Source of the DNA: Caulobacter sp. SL161
GTDB taxonomy: Bacteria; Pseudomonadota; Alphaproteobacteria; Caulobacterales; Caulobacteraceae
Reading direction: 5' to 3'
NCBI RefSeq assembly: GCF_026672375.1
Contig: NZ_JAPPRA010000001.1
Coordinates: 2,232,001 to 2,296,000 of the forward strand
Length of the DNA: 64,000 nucleotides
Shown: one piece after another, positions 9,326 to 16,594 of the stretch
How positions within the stretch are numbered: position 1 is the first letter of the stretch
Layout of the letters: every line of letters starts with the position of its first letter
The notes under the pieces: model-generated
Told to the model about the DNA's origin: nothing
Seen by the model: only the letters and a program-made list of their open reading frames with translations
The model's database searches: none
Position numbers and translations under genes: made by a program

Positions 9326-9919
9326 ATGAAATGGAAGATTCTGTACATCGCGCTGGCTGCGCTGGCGCTGGCGATCGGGGCCGCTTCGCCTGGACTGGCG
9401 CGCCAGTCCAGCGACGGCGACATCCTGCAGAAGGCCATCAACAAGCCTTCGGCCACCTGGACGGTCTACGGCTCGGGCCAGAAGAGCGCGCCGGTAAAGG
9501 ACAAGACGGTTCAAGGCGGCGGGGCGACGAAGGTCGAGGTGCTGGTCGGCGGCGACAAGCCGTGGAGCGTGGGGGCTTTGCAGTCCCTGACCGGCAAGAT
9601 CAGCAAGGGCGACGTGGTGCTGGTGGCCTTTTGGGCCAAGGCCGAGGCCGTCGACGGCGGTCCGGCCGTCGCCGACGTTCCGGCTGTCCGCATTCAGCAG
9701 TCCGCCGCGCCCTATGACGCCGCCCTGCAGGGCGGGATCAAGGTCGGCGGCGAGTGGAAGATGTACACTGTACCCGGCCGCGCCTTGATTGACATTCCGG
9801 CGGGCGAGGGGGCGGTCGGCCTGCACCTGGGTTCGGCCAAGCAAACGGTGTTGCTCGGCGCGCTGTTCGTGCTGAACTTCGGGCCGGACTACGATCTGCG
9901 CAAGCTGACGGGCGGTTAA
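9326..9919 (+). CDS. Secreted hypothetical protein, possible beta-sandwich carbohydrate-binding-like fold
   Basis: A 197-residue protein with the signal peptide MKWKILYIALAALALAIGAA and probable cleavage after GLA-R near residue 26. The mature part alternates short hydrophobic strands (TKVEVLVGG, DVVLVAFWAKA, VLLGALFVLNFG) and includes the pattern PWSVGALQSLTGKISKGDVV and WKMYTVPGRALIDIPAG. This 'functional-group effect on strand' pattern is reminiscent of galactose-binding or CBM-like jelly rolls attached to secreted glycoside hydrolases, but here it stands alone. That fold is a guess from pattern only. AGGGGGAA lies nine bases before the ATG. Its stop codon overlaps the stop of the convergent FMN reductase by three bases. 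Confidence 0.75.
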   Translation: MKWKILYIALAALALAIGAASPGLARQSSDGDILQKAINKPSATWTVYGSGQKSAPVKDKTVQGGGATKVEVLVGGDKPWSVGALQSLTGKISKGDVVLVAFWAKAEAVDGGPAVADVPAVRIQQSAAPYDAALQGGIKVGGEWKMYTVPGRALIDIPAGEGAVGLHLGSAKQTVLLGALFVLNFGPDYDLRKLTGG

Positions 9920-10455
9920 GCCCGCGCGCGGACGATCTCGACGAAACTCGCCAGGTGGCGCGCGATCGCCTGACGGGTGCGCTCGTCGGTCAGCACGCCA
10001 TCTTCGATCTTGGTGTGGGCCTGGCCGACCAGGATGTCCGACAGCGGGGCGAGGTCACAGCCGACCCGGCGCAGGTTCAGGCGAAGCGCATCCTGAGCGC
10101 GGACGGTTCCGGTGACGCCGGGGCTGGCCCCCATGGCGCAGGCGATCTTGCCGTCGAGAGGCGCGGGCTTGCCGCGTGAGGCCCAGTCGATGGCGTTCTT
10201 CAGAGCGGCGGTGAGACCACCGTTGTACTCCGGACAAGCGATCAGCAGCGCCGGCGCGGCCCGCACCGCGTCCTTCCAGGCCAAGACCGGCGGCGGATCG
10301 CCCTCTGCCTCTACGTCCTCATTGAAGAACGGCAGGTCGTGCAGGCGGAAGATCTCGATATCGACGCCCTCAGGCGCGAGATCGCGCGCGGCGCGCAGTA
10401 GGGCGGTGTTGTACGACGCGGCCCTGAGGCTGCCGGAGATGGCCAGGATCTTCAT
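9916..10455 (-). CDS. NADPH-dependent FMN reductase family flavoprotein
   Basis: A 179-residue flavodoxin-like protein. MKILAISGSLRAASYNTALL carries the GSLR(x)nS phosphate loop of the NADPH-dependent FMN/azo/quinone reductase family, and CPEYNGGLTAALKNAIDWAS carries the PEYN(G/H)…L(K)NAIDW signature that binds the isoalloxazine. Members reduce FMN, quinones or chromate using NAD(P)H. Ten bases separate its ATG from the stop of the upstream ParA-like gene, so the two are probably co-transcribed; no functional link is known. The ribosome-binding site is weak. It ends convergently against the secreted protein at 9326–9919. Whether it could feed FADH2 or FMNH2 to the halogenase at 4.4 kb is speculation. 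Confidence 0.9.
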   Translation of the reverse strand: MKILAISGSLRAASYNTALLRAARDLAPEGVDIEIFRLHDLPFFNEDVEAEGDPPPVLAWKDAVRAAPALLIACPEYNGGLTAALKNAIDWASRGKPAPLDGKIACAMGASPGVTGTVRAQDALRLNLRRVGCDLAPLSDILVGQAHTKIEDGVLTDERTRQAIARHLASFVEIVRARA

Positions 10456-10465
10456 CAGGCGCAGG

Positions 10466-11128
10466 CTATCCCGCCCGGACCCGGATGTCCCCTTGGCCCA
10501 GCAGAATCGGCGCGAGCAGCGCCCAAAGTCGGGAGATTTCCTCGGCGGCGGGCGATCCGGGGTCCCACTCGCAGACGGATCGACCATGGGCGATCGATTG
10601 CTGGAAGGCGGCGCGGGCGCGCAGGCCCACGGCCGCCAGCGGCATACCGGTGAAGCGCAGGGCCTCGGCTGCCTTCAGCACCGCCGGCGGCTCGACGCCG
10701 TTGCGACGTGGAGGGGCCTGGCTGAGCACGATCAAGCCCTTCTTGCCCAGACGGCGGACAGCTTCGGCCGAACGGACCACCGAGGCGATGTCCAGGAAGG
10801 TGGGGCGGCAGACCAGCACGCACAGATCGGCGCAGTTGATGGCCTGAAGGACGTCCGACTCCGGTGAGGCGGGGGTGTCGATGACCAGGGCGTCGAAGTC
10901 CGTGTTCTGGGCCTGAACCTGGGTCGAGAAGAGCTTGCCCGCGTTGATTTCAGCGAGCGTCGGGCCCTCGCCGAAACGGGCTCGCAGGGCGTCCGACGCC
11001 GAGCGTTGCGGGTCGATGTCGGCCAGCATGGTGCGAAGACCGGCCAGATGCGCCGTGATCGCCAGATTGACTGAGAGCGTCGTCTTGCCCGCGCCGCCCT
11101 TGCGGGAGATGACAGCCAGGGTTTTCAC
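10466..11128 (-). CDS. Orphan ParA/MinD-family ATPase
   Basis: A 220-residue P-loop ATPase. MKTLAVISRKGGAGKTTLSV holds the deviant Walker A KGGAGKTT, and MLADIDPQRSASD and ALVIDTPASPES match ParA switch I and Walker B. The family uses ATP-driven dimerisation, often on DNA, to position cargo such as plasmids, chemoreceptor arrays or polar proteins. There is no ParB, no MinE/MinC and no obvious cargo gene beside it; the only same-strand neighbour is the FMN reductase ten bases downstream. AAGGAG lies nine bases before the ATG. A perfect DnaA-box sequence lies 45 bases upstream of the start. Confidence 0.88.
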   Translation of the reverse strand: MKTLAVISRKGGAGKTTLSVNLAITAHLAGLRTMLADIDPQRSASDALRARFGEGPTLAEINAGKLFSTQVQAQNTDFDALVIDTPASPESDVLQAINCADLCVLVCRPTFLDIASVVRSAEAVRRLGKKGLIVLSQAPPRRNGVEPPAVLKAAEALRFTGMPLAAVGLRARAAFQQSIAHGRSVCEWDPGSPAAEEISRLWALLAPILLGQGDIRVRAG

Positions 11129-11172
11129 GTCCGCGACTCCTTAACAGGCCAAGGTTTGCGGGCCTTGCAGCC

Positions 11173-11181
11173 TGTGGATAA
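11173..11181 (-). promoter_or_regulatory. Perfect consensus DnaA-box sequence
   Basis: TGTGGATAA on the plus strand is TTATCCACA on the minus strand, the exact high-affinity DnaA box. It lies in the 218-base gap between the divergent ParA-like gene and the TVP38-like gene. It is a single box and could be chance or a DnaA-controlled promoter element; it is not an origin. Confidence 0.45.
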
Positions 11182-11346
11182 GTAACGCTGTCATGTGAAG
11201 GGCGCGCAACACAAATGTCGCCACGGGCGAATCAGGGCGTCCCCGGATCGCGGTTTAGCGGTATCGGCCGGAAAAACGCCCGTTTCCTTTGCAGGTCTCG
11301 AGGCCGCGCCGCTTGACCCCCGACGGCGCTTGGGCGAGGAGGGCCC

Positions 11347-12066
11347 GTGATCCGCCGTTTCATCGACTTCATAACCAATATGGACGCCCGCGCCTGGCGC
11401 ATGGTGGCGGTATCGTTCGTGCTGTTCGGCGGCGTGGGCTTGGTCTTCCTGTTCGGCGCGCAACTGCTGGGCCTGAACGGCGAGGCGACCGTCGAGCACT
11501 GGCTGCTGGCCGCAAGCGGGCCCTGGGCGCTGCCGGTGGCGGTGGCCGTCTTCGCGATCATGGCGTTCCTGGGCGTGCCGCAGTTCGTGCTGATCGCGGC
11601 GGCGGTCGTGGCCTTCGGGCCCTGGACGGGCTTCGCCTACAGCTGGATCGGCACCCTGGTGTCGTCGCTGGTCGGTTTCTGGCTGGGAAGAGCCTATGGC
11701 GCGCGGATCCTGCGCGATTTCGCAGGCGAGAGCGTCAACAAGTTCATGCGGATGATCGGCAAGAACGGCTTCATGGCCAGCCTGATCGTGCGCCTGGTGC
11801 CCAGCGCGCCGTTCATCGTCGTCAACATGGCCGCGGGCGTCACGCCCATGCGGTTGCGCGACTTCGCCGCCGGCACCGCCATCGGCATCGTGCCGAAGAT
11901 CGCCCTGACCGCCTTCGCCGGCAACTCGATCGTTCAGGCGATGCGGGGCGGCGGCAAGCAGCATATCGCCATGATCGCCCTGGCGATCGTGATCTGGCTG
12001 GGCATGGGCCTCTTGAGCCGCGCCTGGCTTACCCGCCGTGAGGCGGGGGAAGCGGGAGAGGGCTGA
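11347..12066 (+). CDS. TVP38/TMEM64 (DedA-related, VTT domain) membrane protein
   Basis: A 239-residue inner-membrane protein with about six hydrophobic segments, e.g. VSFVLFGGVGLVFLFGAQLL, LPVAVAVFAIMAFLGVPQFV and HIAMIALAIVIWLGMGLL. The core GRAYGARILRDF followed by GFMASLIVRLVPSAPFIVVN is the VTT/SNARE-associated signature (an FxxRxxP-like amphipathic motif in a re-entrant loop). Bacterial members are linked to lipid-carrier or phospholipid flipping and membrane homeostasis. The start is GTG at 11347, with GAGGAGG five bases upstream. The last 38 bases overlap the convergent TetR gene. Exact substrate unknown. Confidence 0.85.
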   Translation: MIRRFIDFITNMDARAWRMVAVSFVLFGGVGLVFLFGAQLLGLNGEATVEHWLLAASGPWALPVAVAVFAIMAFLGVPQFVLIAAAVVAFGPWTGFAYSWIGTLVSSLVGFWLGRAYGARILRDFAGESVNKFMRMIGKNGFMASLIVRLVPSAPFIVVNMAAGVTPMRLRDFAAGTAIGIVPKIALTAFAGNSIVQAMRGGGKQHIAMIALAIVIWLGMGLLSRAWLTRREAGEAGEG

Positions 12067-12703
12067 GCCCCGCCGCCGCATAGGTGGCCTCCCGCCACGC
12101 CCGGACGATCTCGCCAAACCATCGCGTGCGGGTCTCGTCGTCCATGCCGTCGCTATCCTCGATCCCGGCGGCCCAGGCTTCGATCACGAACGGCATGAAG
12201 GTCCGCGCGGCGTGGCGGCAGGTGGCGCGCGCCTTGTCCGAAGCCTGCGCCGGTGCGGCCACGAAGGGTTCGATCAGCCGGGTCAGCAGGTCTTCCAGCG
12301 CGGCGCGCCAGACGGCGGCCTCCGGCGCGCCGCGCGCGTCACGCAGCAGCAACAGGGCGAGCTTGGGATTGGCGCGCGACATCGTGACCAACCGGGCGAT
12401 GCTCGACCCGTAGCCGCCCCAGGGGCGACCAGAGTCGGCCTCGATACGCGCCAGCATGTCGCCGAACAGGGCGTCGATCAGGGCCTGGCGCGACGGATAG
12501 AGCCGGTAGATCAGGATCTTGGCCACGCCCATCCGGTCGGCGACATCCTGCATCGTGGCCGACTGCAGGCCTTTTTCCGCGAAGACCTCGACCGCGGCTT
12601 CCAGCACCGCCAGGCCGCGCGCGGCCTTGTCGACGCGCGGCTTGGGCTGGCCGGGGCGGCCTCTTGGAGTGCTGGCGCTGGGGGCTTTCGCGATGGGGCT
12701 CAT
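12029..12703 (-). CDS. TetR-family transcriptional regulator
   Basis: A 224-residue regulator. After a basic, Pro-rich N-terminus (RGRPGQPKPRVDKAARGL), the TetR HTH is clear: VLEAAVEVFAEKGLQSATMQ, DVADRMGVAKILIYRLYPSR and QALIDALF. The C-terminal ligand-binding domain is Ala/Arg-rich and not assignable. It is divergent from the alkylsulfatase gene at 12753, and the 49-base gap between them contains a perfect inverted repeat (12719–12736) that is a good candidate for its operator. It therefore probably represses itself and the sulfatase. The C-terminal tail SPLPLPPPHGG overlaps the convergent TVP38 gene by 38 bases. Confidence 0.9.
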   Translation of the reverse strand: MSPIAKAPSASTPRGRPGQPKPRVDKAARGLAVLEAAVEVFAEKGLQSATMQDVADRMGVAKILIYRLYPSRQALIDALFGDMLARIEADSGRPWGGYGSSIARLVTMSRANPKLALLLLRDARGAPEAAVWRAALEDLLTRLIEPFVAAPAQASDKARATCRHAARTFMPFVIEAWAAGIEDSDGMDDETRTRWFGEIVRAWREATYAAAGLSPLPLPPPHGG

Positions 12704-12718
12704 CGGTGATATGTAGAA

Positions 12719-12736
12719 TGAAACTATAAAGTTTCA
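12719..12736. promoter_or_regulatory. Probable TetR operator between the TetR and alkylsulfatase genes
   Basis: TGAAACT-ATAA-AGTTTCA is a perfect 7-bp inverted repeat with a 4-base spacer. It lies in the 49-base divergent gap, 16 bases upstream of the alkylsulfatase ATG and 16 bases from the TetR start. Position, symmetry and AT-rich centre fit a TetR operator; binding is inferred. Confidence 0.7.
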
Positions 12737-12752
12737 AATATCGGGGAGCGAG

Positions 12753-14708
12753 ATGCGCAAAGGAATGTTCGCGGTCAGCGTGTTGGCCTTGATCCTGGCG
12801 GCGGGCGCGGCCCGGGCGGGCGAGCCGGCCTCGCCGACCACCGCCGAGCGTCAGAAAGCCTTCGCCCAGACCCTTCCGCTGAACGACCGGCAGGACTTCG
12901 AGTTTGCCGACAAGGGGTTCCTCGGCACGCGGGCGGATCCGATCATCCGGCGCGCCGACGGGCAGGCGGCCTGGAACCTCGCCGCCTACGACTTCTTGAA
13001 GGCCGAGCGGCCGGCGACGGTGAACCCCAGCCTCTGGCGTCAGGCGCAGCTGCTGTCCAAGCACGGGCTGTATCAGGTGTCGGACCGCGTCTATCAGGTG
13101 CGCGGCTTCGACATTTCCAACATCACCTTCGTGCGCGGCGACACGGGCTGGATCGTGATCGATCCCCTGACCATGCAGGAGACCGCCCGGGCCGCGCTCG
13201 AGCTGGTCAATGAGAAGCTGGGCAAGCTGCCGGTCACGGCGGTGGTCTATACCCACAGCCACAGCGACCACTTCGGCGGGGTTCGCGGCGTGGTCGACGA
13301 GGCCGACGTCAAGAGCGGCAAGGTCCCGATCGTCGCCCCCAAGGGCTTCATGGAGGAGGTCGCCGCCGAGAACATCCTGGCCGGCAACGCCATGAGCCGT
13401 CGCGCCCAGTACCAGTTCGGCGTCATGCTGCCGCCGGGCGTCGAGGGGCAGATCACCGCCGGCATCGGCCAGAACATCGCCCGCGGCTCGATCACCCTGA
13501 TCCCGCCGACGGTGATCATCGACCATACCGGCCAGGAACTGACCCTGGATGGCGTCAAGGTGCGGTTCCAGTACACGCCCTCGACCGAGGCCCCGGCCGA
13601 GATGAATCTCTATTTCCCGGACCTGCGCATCCTGGACATGGCCGAGAACGCCAATGTCTCGATGCACAACATCCTGACCCCGCGTGGAGCCCTGGTGCGA
13701 GACGCCAAGGCCTGGGCTGATGGGCTTACCGAGGCGCTGCGCCTGTTTGGGGACAACTCCGACATCATGATCACCAGCCATGGCTGGCCGCGCTTTGGCG
13801 GGGCGGTGGTCAAGGATTTCCTGGCCGACCACCGAGACGCCTACAAGTATCTGCATGATCAGACGGTGCGGATGATGAACCGCGGCATGACCGGCGACGA
13901 GATCGCCGCGAAGATCCAGCTGCCCCCGGCCCTGGCCAGGAACTGGTTCAATCGCGGCTACTATGGCTCGATGAGCTTCAACAGCCGGGCCGTCTATCAG
14001 CGCTATATGGGCTGGTACGACGCCAATCCCGCACATCTGATCCCGGCGCCGCCGGCTGACGCAGGCAAGCGCTATGTGGCGGCCATGGGCGGCGCGGCCA
14101 AGGTCAAGGCGCTGGCCGGTGAGGCCGCCGCCAAGGGCGACTATGGCTGGGCGGCCAGCTTGCTGAACCATGCGGTCATGGCCGACGACGGCGACAAGGA
14201 GGCCAAGCGTCTGCTGGCCGGTGTCTACGACCAGCTCGGCTACCAGACCGAGAACGCGCTGTGGCGGAACATGTACCTGACGGCCGCAGACGAACTGCGC
14301 GGCGGGGTTCGCAAGTTGCCACCGTCCATGACGCCGCTGGACATGATCGCCGCGCTGGAAAGCCAGATGATCTTCGACGTCCTGGCCATCCGCCTCAATG
14401 CCGAGAAGGCCGGCGACGCGCGGCTGCGGATGGTGTTCGCCTTCCCCGATCGCAACGAGCGGTTCCTGGTCGAGGTTCGCAACGGCGTGCTGGTGGCTCA
14501 GCCCTCGAAGGGCGGGGAAGGGGCGGACGCCACCCTGACTGTCGATCGGGCCGTGTTCCTGGAGTCGTTGTTCGGCGGAACCTCGCTATTGCCCAAGATC
14601 CTGAAGGGCGAGGTCAAGCTGGAGGGTGATCGCGCGGCGATGAGCCGGCTGGCGGGGTGGTTTGACACCTTCCCCTCCGACTTCCCGATTGTAACGCGCC
14701 CGAACTAA
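12753..14708 (+). CDS. Secreted linear alkylsulfatase (SdsA1/BDS1-like, metallo-beta-lactamase fold)
   Basis: A 651-residue protein with signal peptide MRKGMFAVSVLALILAAGAARA. The metallo-beta-lactamase zinc motif THSHSDHFGG lies near residue 168, followed by ENILAGNAMSRRAQYQFG and DHTGQELTLDGV, both typical of type III alkylsulfatases that hydrolyse SDS-like alkyl sulfates to alcohol and sulfate. An all-helical dimerisation domain follows (YKYLHDQTVRMMNRGMT, NWFNRGYYGSMSFNSRAVYQ), then a C-terminal SCP2-like domain (~530–651) that presents the hydrophobic chain. Length is normal for the family. It is divergent from a TetR gene with a shared palindrome, suggesting substrate-induced expression. 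Ribosome-binding site GGGGAGCG lies before the ATG. Confidence 0.92.
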   Translation: MRKGMFAVSVLALILAAGAARAGEPASPTTAERQKAFAQTLPLNDRQDFEFADKGFLGTRADPIIRRADGQAAWNLAAYDFLKAERPATVNPSLWRQAQLLSKHGLYQVSDRVYQVRGFDISNITFVRGDTGWIVIDPLTMQETARAALELVNEKLGKLPVTAVVYTHSHSDHFGGVRGVVDEADVKSGKVPIVAPKGFMEEVAAENILAGNAMSRRAQYQFGVMLPPGVEGQITAGIGQNIARGSITLIPPTVIIDHTGQELTLDGVKVRFQYTPSTEAPAEMNLYFPDLRILDMAENANVSMHNILTPRGALVRDAKAWADGLTEALRLFGDNSDIMITSHGWPRFGGAVVKDFLADHRDAYKYLHDQTVRMMNRGMTGDEIAAKIQLPPALARNWFNRGYYGSMSFNSRAVYQRYMGWYDANPAHLIPAPPADAGKRYVAAMGGAAKVKALAGEAAAKGDYGWAASLLNHAVMADDGDKEAKRLLAGVYDQLGYQTENALWRNMYLTAADELRGGVRKLPPSMTPLDMIAALESQMIFDVLAIRLNAEKAGDARLRMVFAFPDRNERFLVEVRNGVLVAQPSKGGEGADATLTVDRAVFLESLFGGTSLLPKILKGEVKLEGDRAAMSRLAGWFDTFPSDFPIVTRPN

Positions 14709-14724
14709 CTGGCTTTGGGGAAGA

Positions 14725-14767
14725 AATTTGCGCTGCCAGTGACCGATTGTTCTGGCTGGCGCAAATT
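14725..14767 (+). terminator. Long inverted repeat after the alkylsulfatase gene
   Basis: AATTTGCGC (14725–14733) pairs perfectly with GCGCAAATT (14759–14767), and inside them GCCAG (14735–14739) pairs with CTGGC (14752–14756), with small bulges between. It begins 16 bases after the alkylsulfatase stop, so a terminator is likely. It also lies just upstream of the leuA leader, so a DNA operator for leuA is an alternative. Confidence 0.5.
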
Positions 14768-14805
14768 GCTTGCTCGATTCAGGCCCCCTGTGTAGAAAGT
14801 CAGGC

Positions 14806-14862
14806 ATGACTGTCACGCGCGACCTGCTTTCGCTTCGGCTTATCAGCCCCTGGGCGCTCTAG
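14806..14862 (+). CDS. leuA leader peptide (attenuator peptide)
   Basis: An 18-codon reading frame, MTVTRDLLSLRLISPWAL, begins with ATG and ends TAG 87 bases before leuA. Five of 18 codons are Leu (CTG, CTT, CTT, CTT, CTC), four of them within codons 7–12, and CTT is used three times although the neighbouring GC-rich genes favour CTG. This is the hallmark of a ribosome-mediated attenuator: when charged leucyl-tRNA is scarce the ribosome stalls on the Leu run and changes folding of the downstream RNA. Leader-peptide control of leuA is known in other Proteobacteria. The frame is too short to find by length; the evidence is codon content and position. Confidence 0.75.
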   Translation: MTVTRDLLSLRLISPWAL

Positions 14863-14916
14863 GGGCCGCGCATCGTCGTGGCCGGGCGCACAGGGGATGA
14901 TTGAACCCGCAGCCCG
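14846..14916 (+). promoter_or_regulatory. leuA attenuator hairpins (alternative pairings)
   Basis: Several pairings that cannot all form together overlap the end of the leader frame: GCCCCT (14846–14851) with AGGGGC (14861–14866); CCCCTG (14847–14852) with CAGGGG (14891–14896); GGCC (14864–14867) with GGCC (14880–14883); CGGGC (14883–14887) with GCCCG (14912–14916). Competing stems of this sort are expected of an attenuator. There is no long U-run, so the terminating conformer is not certain. Confidence 0.55.
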
Positions 14917-14949
14917 CACGCAGACACACCCCTTTCGACGAGTACTTCC

Positions 14950-16524
14950 ATGACCTCCGTACCCGCTGGCGCTATCAGCAAGCGCGACAACGTCGTCGTA
15001 TTTGACACCACCATGCGCGACGGCGAGCAGTCGCCCGGCGCCTCCATGTCGCTGGAAGAGAAGCTGGAACTGGCCAAGATCCTCGAGGAGATGGGGGTCG
15101 ACGTCATCGAGGCCGGCTTCCCGATCGCCTCGAACGGCGACTTCGAGGCCGTCCGCCAGATCGCCGAACTGATCACCGAGAGCACCGTCTGCGGCCTGGC
15201 CCGCGCCGCCGCCGGCGATATCGACCGCTGCGCCGAGGCCGTTCGTCGCGCCAAGCGCGGTCGTATCCACACCTTCATCTCCACCAGCCCCGTACACATG
15301 AAGTACAAGCTGCAGATGGAGCCGGACGCGGTTCTGGAGGCGATCACCCGCTCGGTCAGCCACGCCCGCAACCTGGTCGGTGACGTCGAGTGGTCGGCCG
15401 AGGACGCCACCCGCACCGAGCGCGACTTCCTGAAGCGCTGCGTCGAGGCGGCGATCAAGGCCGGCGCCACCACGATCAACCTGCCCGACACCGTCGGCTA
15501 CTCGTATCCGTCGGAGTACGGCGAGCTGTTCCGTGACGTGATCACCAGCGTTCCGGGCGCCGACAAGGCGATCTTCTCGGCCCACTGCCACAACGATCTG
15601 GGCCTGGCCGTCGCCAACTCGATCGCCGCCATCGAAGGCGGCGCCCGTCAGGTCGAGGTCGCCATCAACGGCATCGGTGAGCGCGCCGGCAACGCCGCGC
15701 TGGAAGAGATCGTCATGGCCCTGCGCGTGCGCGGCGACCATCTGCCCTACGGCACCAACGTCGATCCGGTGCACATCACCCGCGCCAGCCGCTATGTCTC
15801 GGCCATCACCGGCTTCCCGGTGCAGTTCAACAAGGCGATCGTCGGCAAGAACGCCTTCGCCCATGAGAGCGGCATCCACCAGGACGGCATGCTGAAGAAC
15901 GCCGAGACCTACGAGATCATGAAGCCGGAAGACGTGGGGCAGGGCGCCACGAACCTGGTTATGGGCAAGCACTCGGGCCGCCACGCGTTCCGCGAAAAGC
16001 TGAAGGCCCTGGGTTACGAGCTGGGCCAGAACGCGCTGAACGACGCCTTCGGCCGCTTCAAGGAGCTGGCCGACAAGAAGAAGCACGTCTTCGACGACGA
16101 CATTGTCGCCCTGGTCGACGACGCCCTGGCCCGTGGTTCGGAGAAGATCCGCGTCTCGCGCCTGCGCGTCGTGGCCGGCACCGACGGCCAGTCGGCCGAG
16201 CTGACCCTGGACATCGACGGCGTCCCCAGCACGGCCGAGGCCACCGGCGATGGTCCCGTCGATGCGGTGTTCAACGCCATCCACAAGATCGTGCCGCACA
16301 GCGCCGCCCTGCGCCTCTTCCAGGTGCACGCGGTGACCGAGGGCACCGACGCCCAGGCCCAGGTCTCGGTGCGCCTGGAGGAGGACGGCCGCATCGCCAC
16401 CGGCGCGGCCGCCGACACCGACACCCTGACCGCCTCGGCCAAGGCCTATGTCAACGCGCTGAACAACCTCTTCGCCCGCAAGGAAAAGAGCCGCCCCGAG
16501 GCGGCGATCGCCAGCGGGTTCTAG
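14950..16524 (+). CDS. leuA: 2-isopropylmalate synthase
   Basis: A 524-residue enzyme condensing acetyl-CoA with 2-oxoisovalerate, the first committed step of leucine synthesis. The TIM-barrel catalytic domain starts at VVFDTTMRDGEQSPGASMSL (metal-binding Asp, catalytic Arg/Glu); AHCHNDLGLAVANSIAAIEG gives the HxH metal ligands and NGIGERAGNAALEEIVMALR is the second family signature. A C-terminal regulatory domain (~395–524) matches the LeuA leucine-feedback dimer. Length is normal for the long LeuA type. Start ATG at 14950 follows a leader peptide and attenuator; two hairpins follow the stop. So control is probably by attenuation plus feedback inhibition. Confidence 0.96.
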   Translation: MTSVPAGAISKRDNVVVFDTTMRDGEQSPGASMSLEEKLELAKILEEMGVDVIEAGFPIASNGDFEAVRQIAELITESTVCGLARAAAGDIDRCAEAVRRAKRGRIHTFISTSPVHMKYKLQMEPDAVLEAITRSVSHARNLVGDVEWSAEDATRTERDFLKRCVEAAIKAGATTINLPDTVGYSYPSEYGELFRDVITSVPGADKAIFSAHCHNDLGLAVANSIAAIEGGARQVEVAINGIGERAGNAALEEIVMALRVRGDHLPYGTNVDPVHITRASRYVSAITGFPVQFNKAIVGKNAFAHESGIHQDGMLKNAETYEIMKPEDVGQGATNLVMGKHSGRHAFREKLKALGYELGQNALNDAFGRFKELADKKKHVFDDDIVALVDDALARGSEKIRVSRLRVVAGTDGQSAELTLDIDGVPSTAEATGDGPVDAVFNAIHKIVPHSAALRLFQVHAVTEGTDAQAQVSVRLEEDGRIATGAAADTDTLTASAKAYVNALNNLFARKEKSRPEAAIASGF

Positions 16525-16541
16525 CCCCCAAGCGCTATTGC

Positions 16542-16566
16542 GACGGACAGGTTGATCCTGTCCGTC
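16542..16566 (+). terminator. Hairpin terminator of leuA
   Basis: GACGGACAGG (16542–16551) pairs perfectly with CCTGTCCGTC (16557–16566) around the loop TTGAT, 17 bases after the leuA stop. A 10-bp perfect stem with a 5-base loop, followed by AATCTTG rather than a clean T-run. Confidence 0.75.
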
Positions 16567-16594
16567 AATCTTGCCGGCCCGCCAGGACCGTGAC

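Noticed and set aside
11173..11181. DnaA box as a replication origin
   Set aside because: A single box with no second box, AT-rich unwinding region or origin-linked genes; at most a regulatory site.
12339..14171. A 610-codon frame on the minus strand under the alkylsulfatase
   Set aside because: Antisense to a gene with a clear zinc motif and signal peptide; the product is His/Arg/Gly/Ala-rich and shows no domain.
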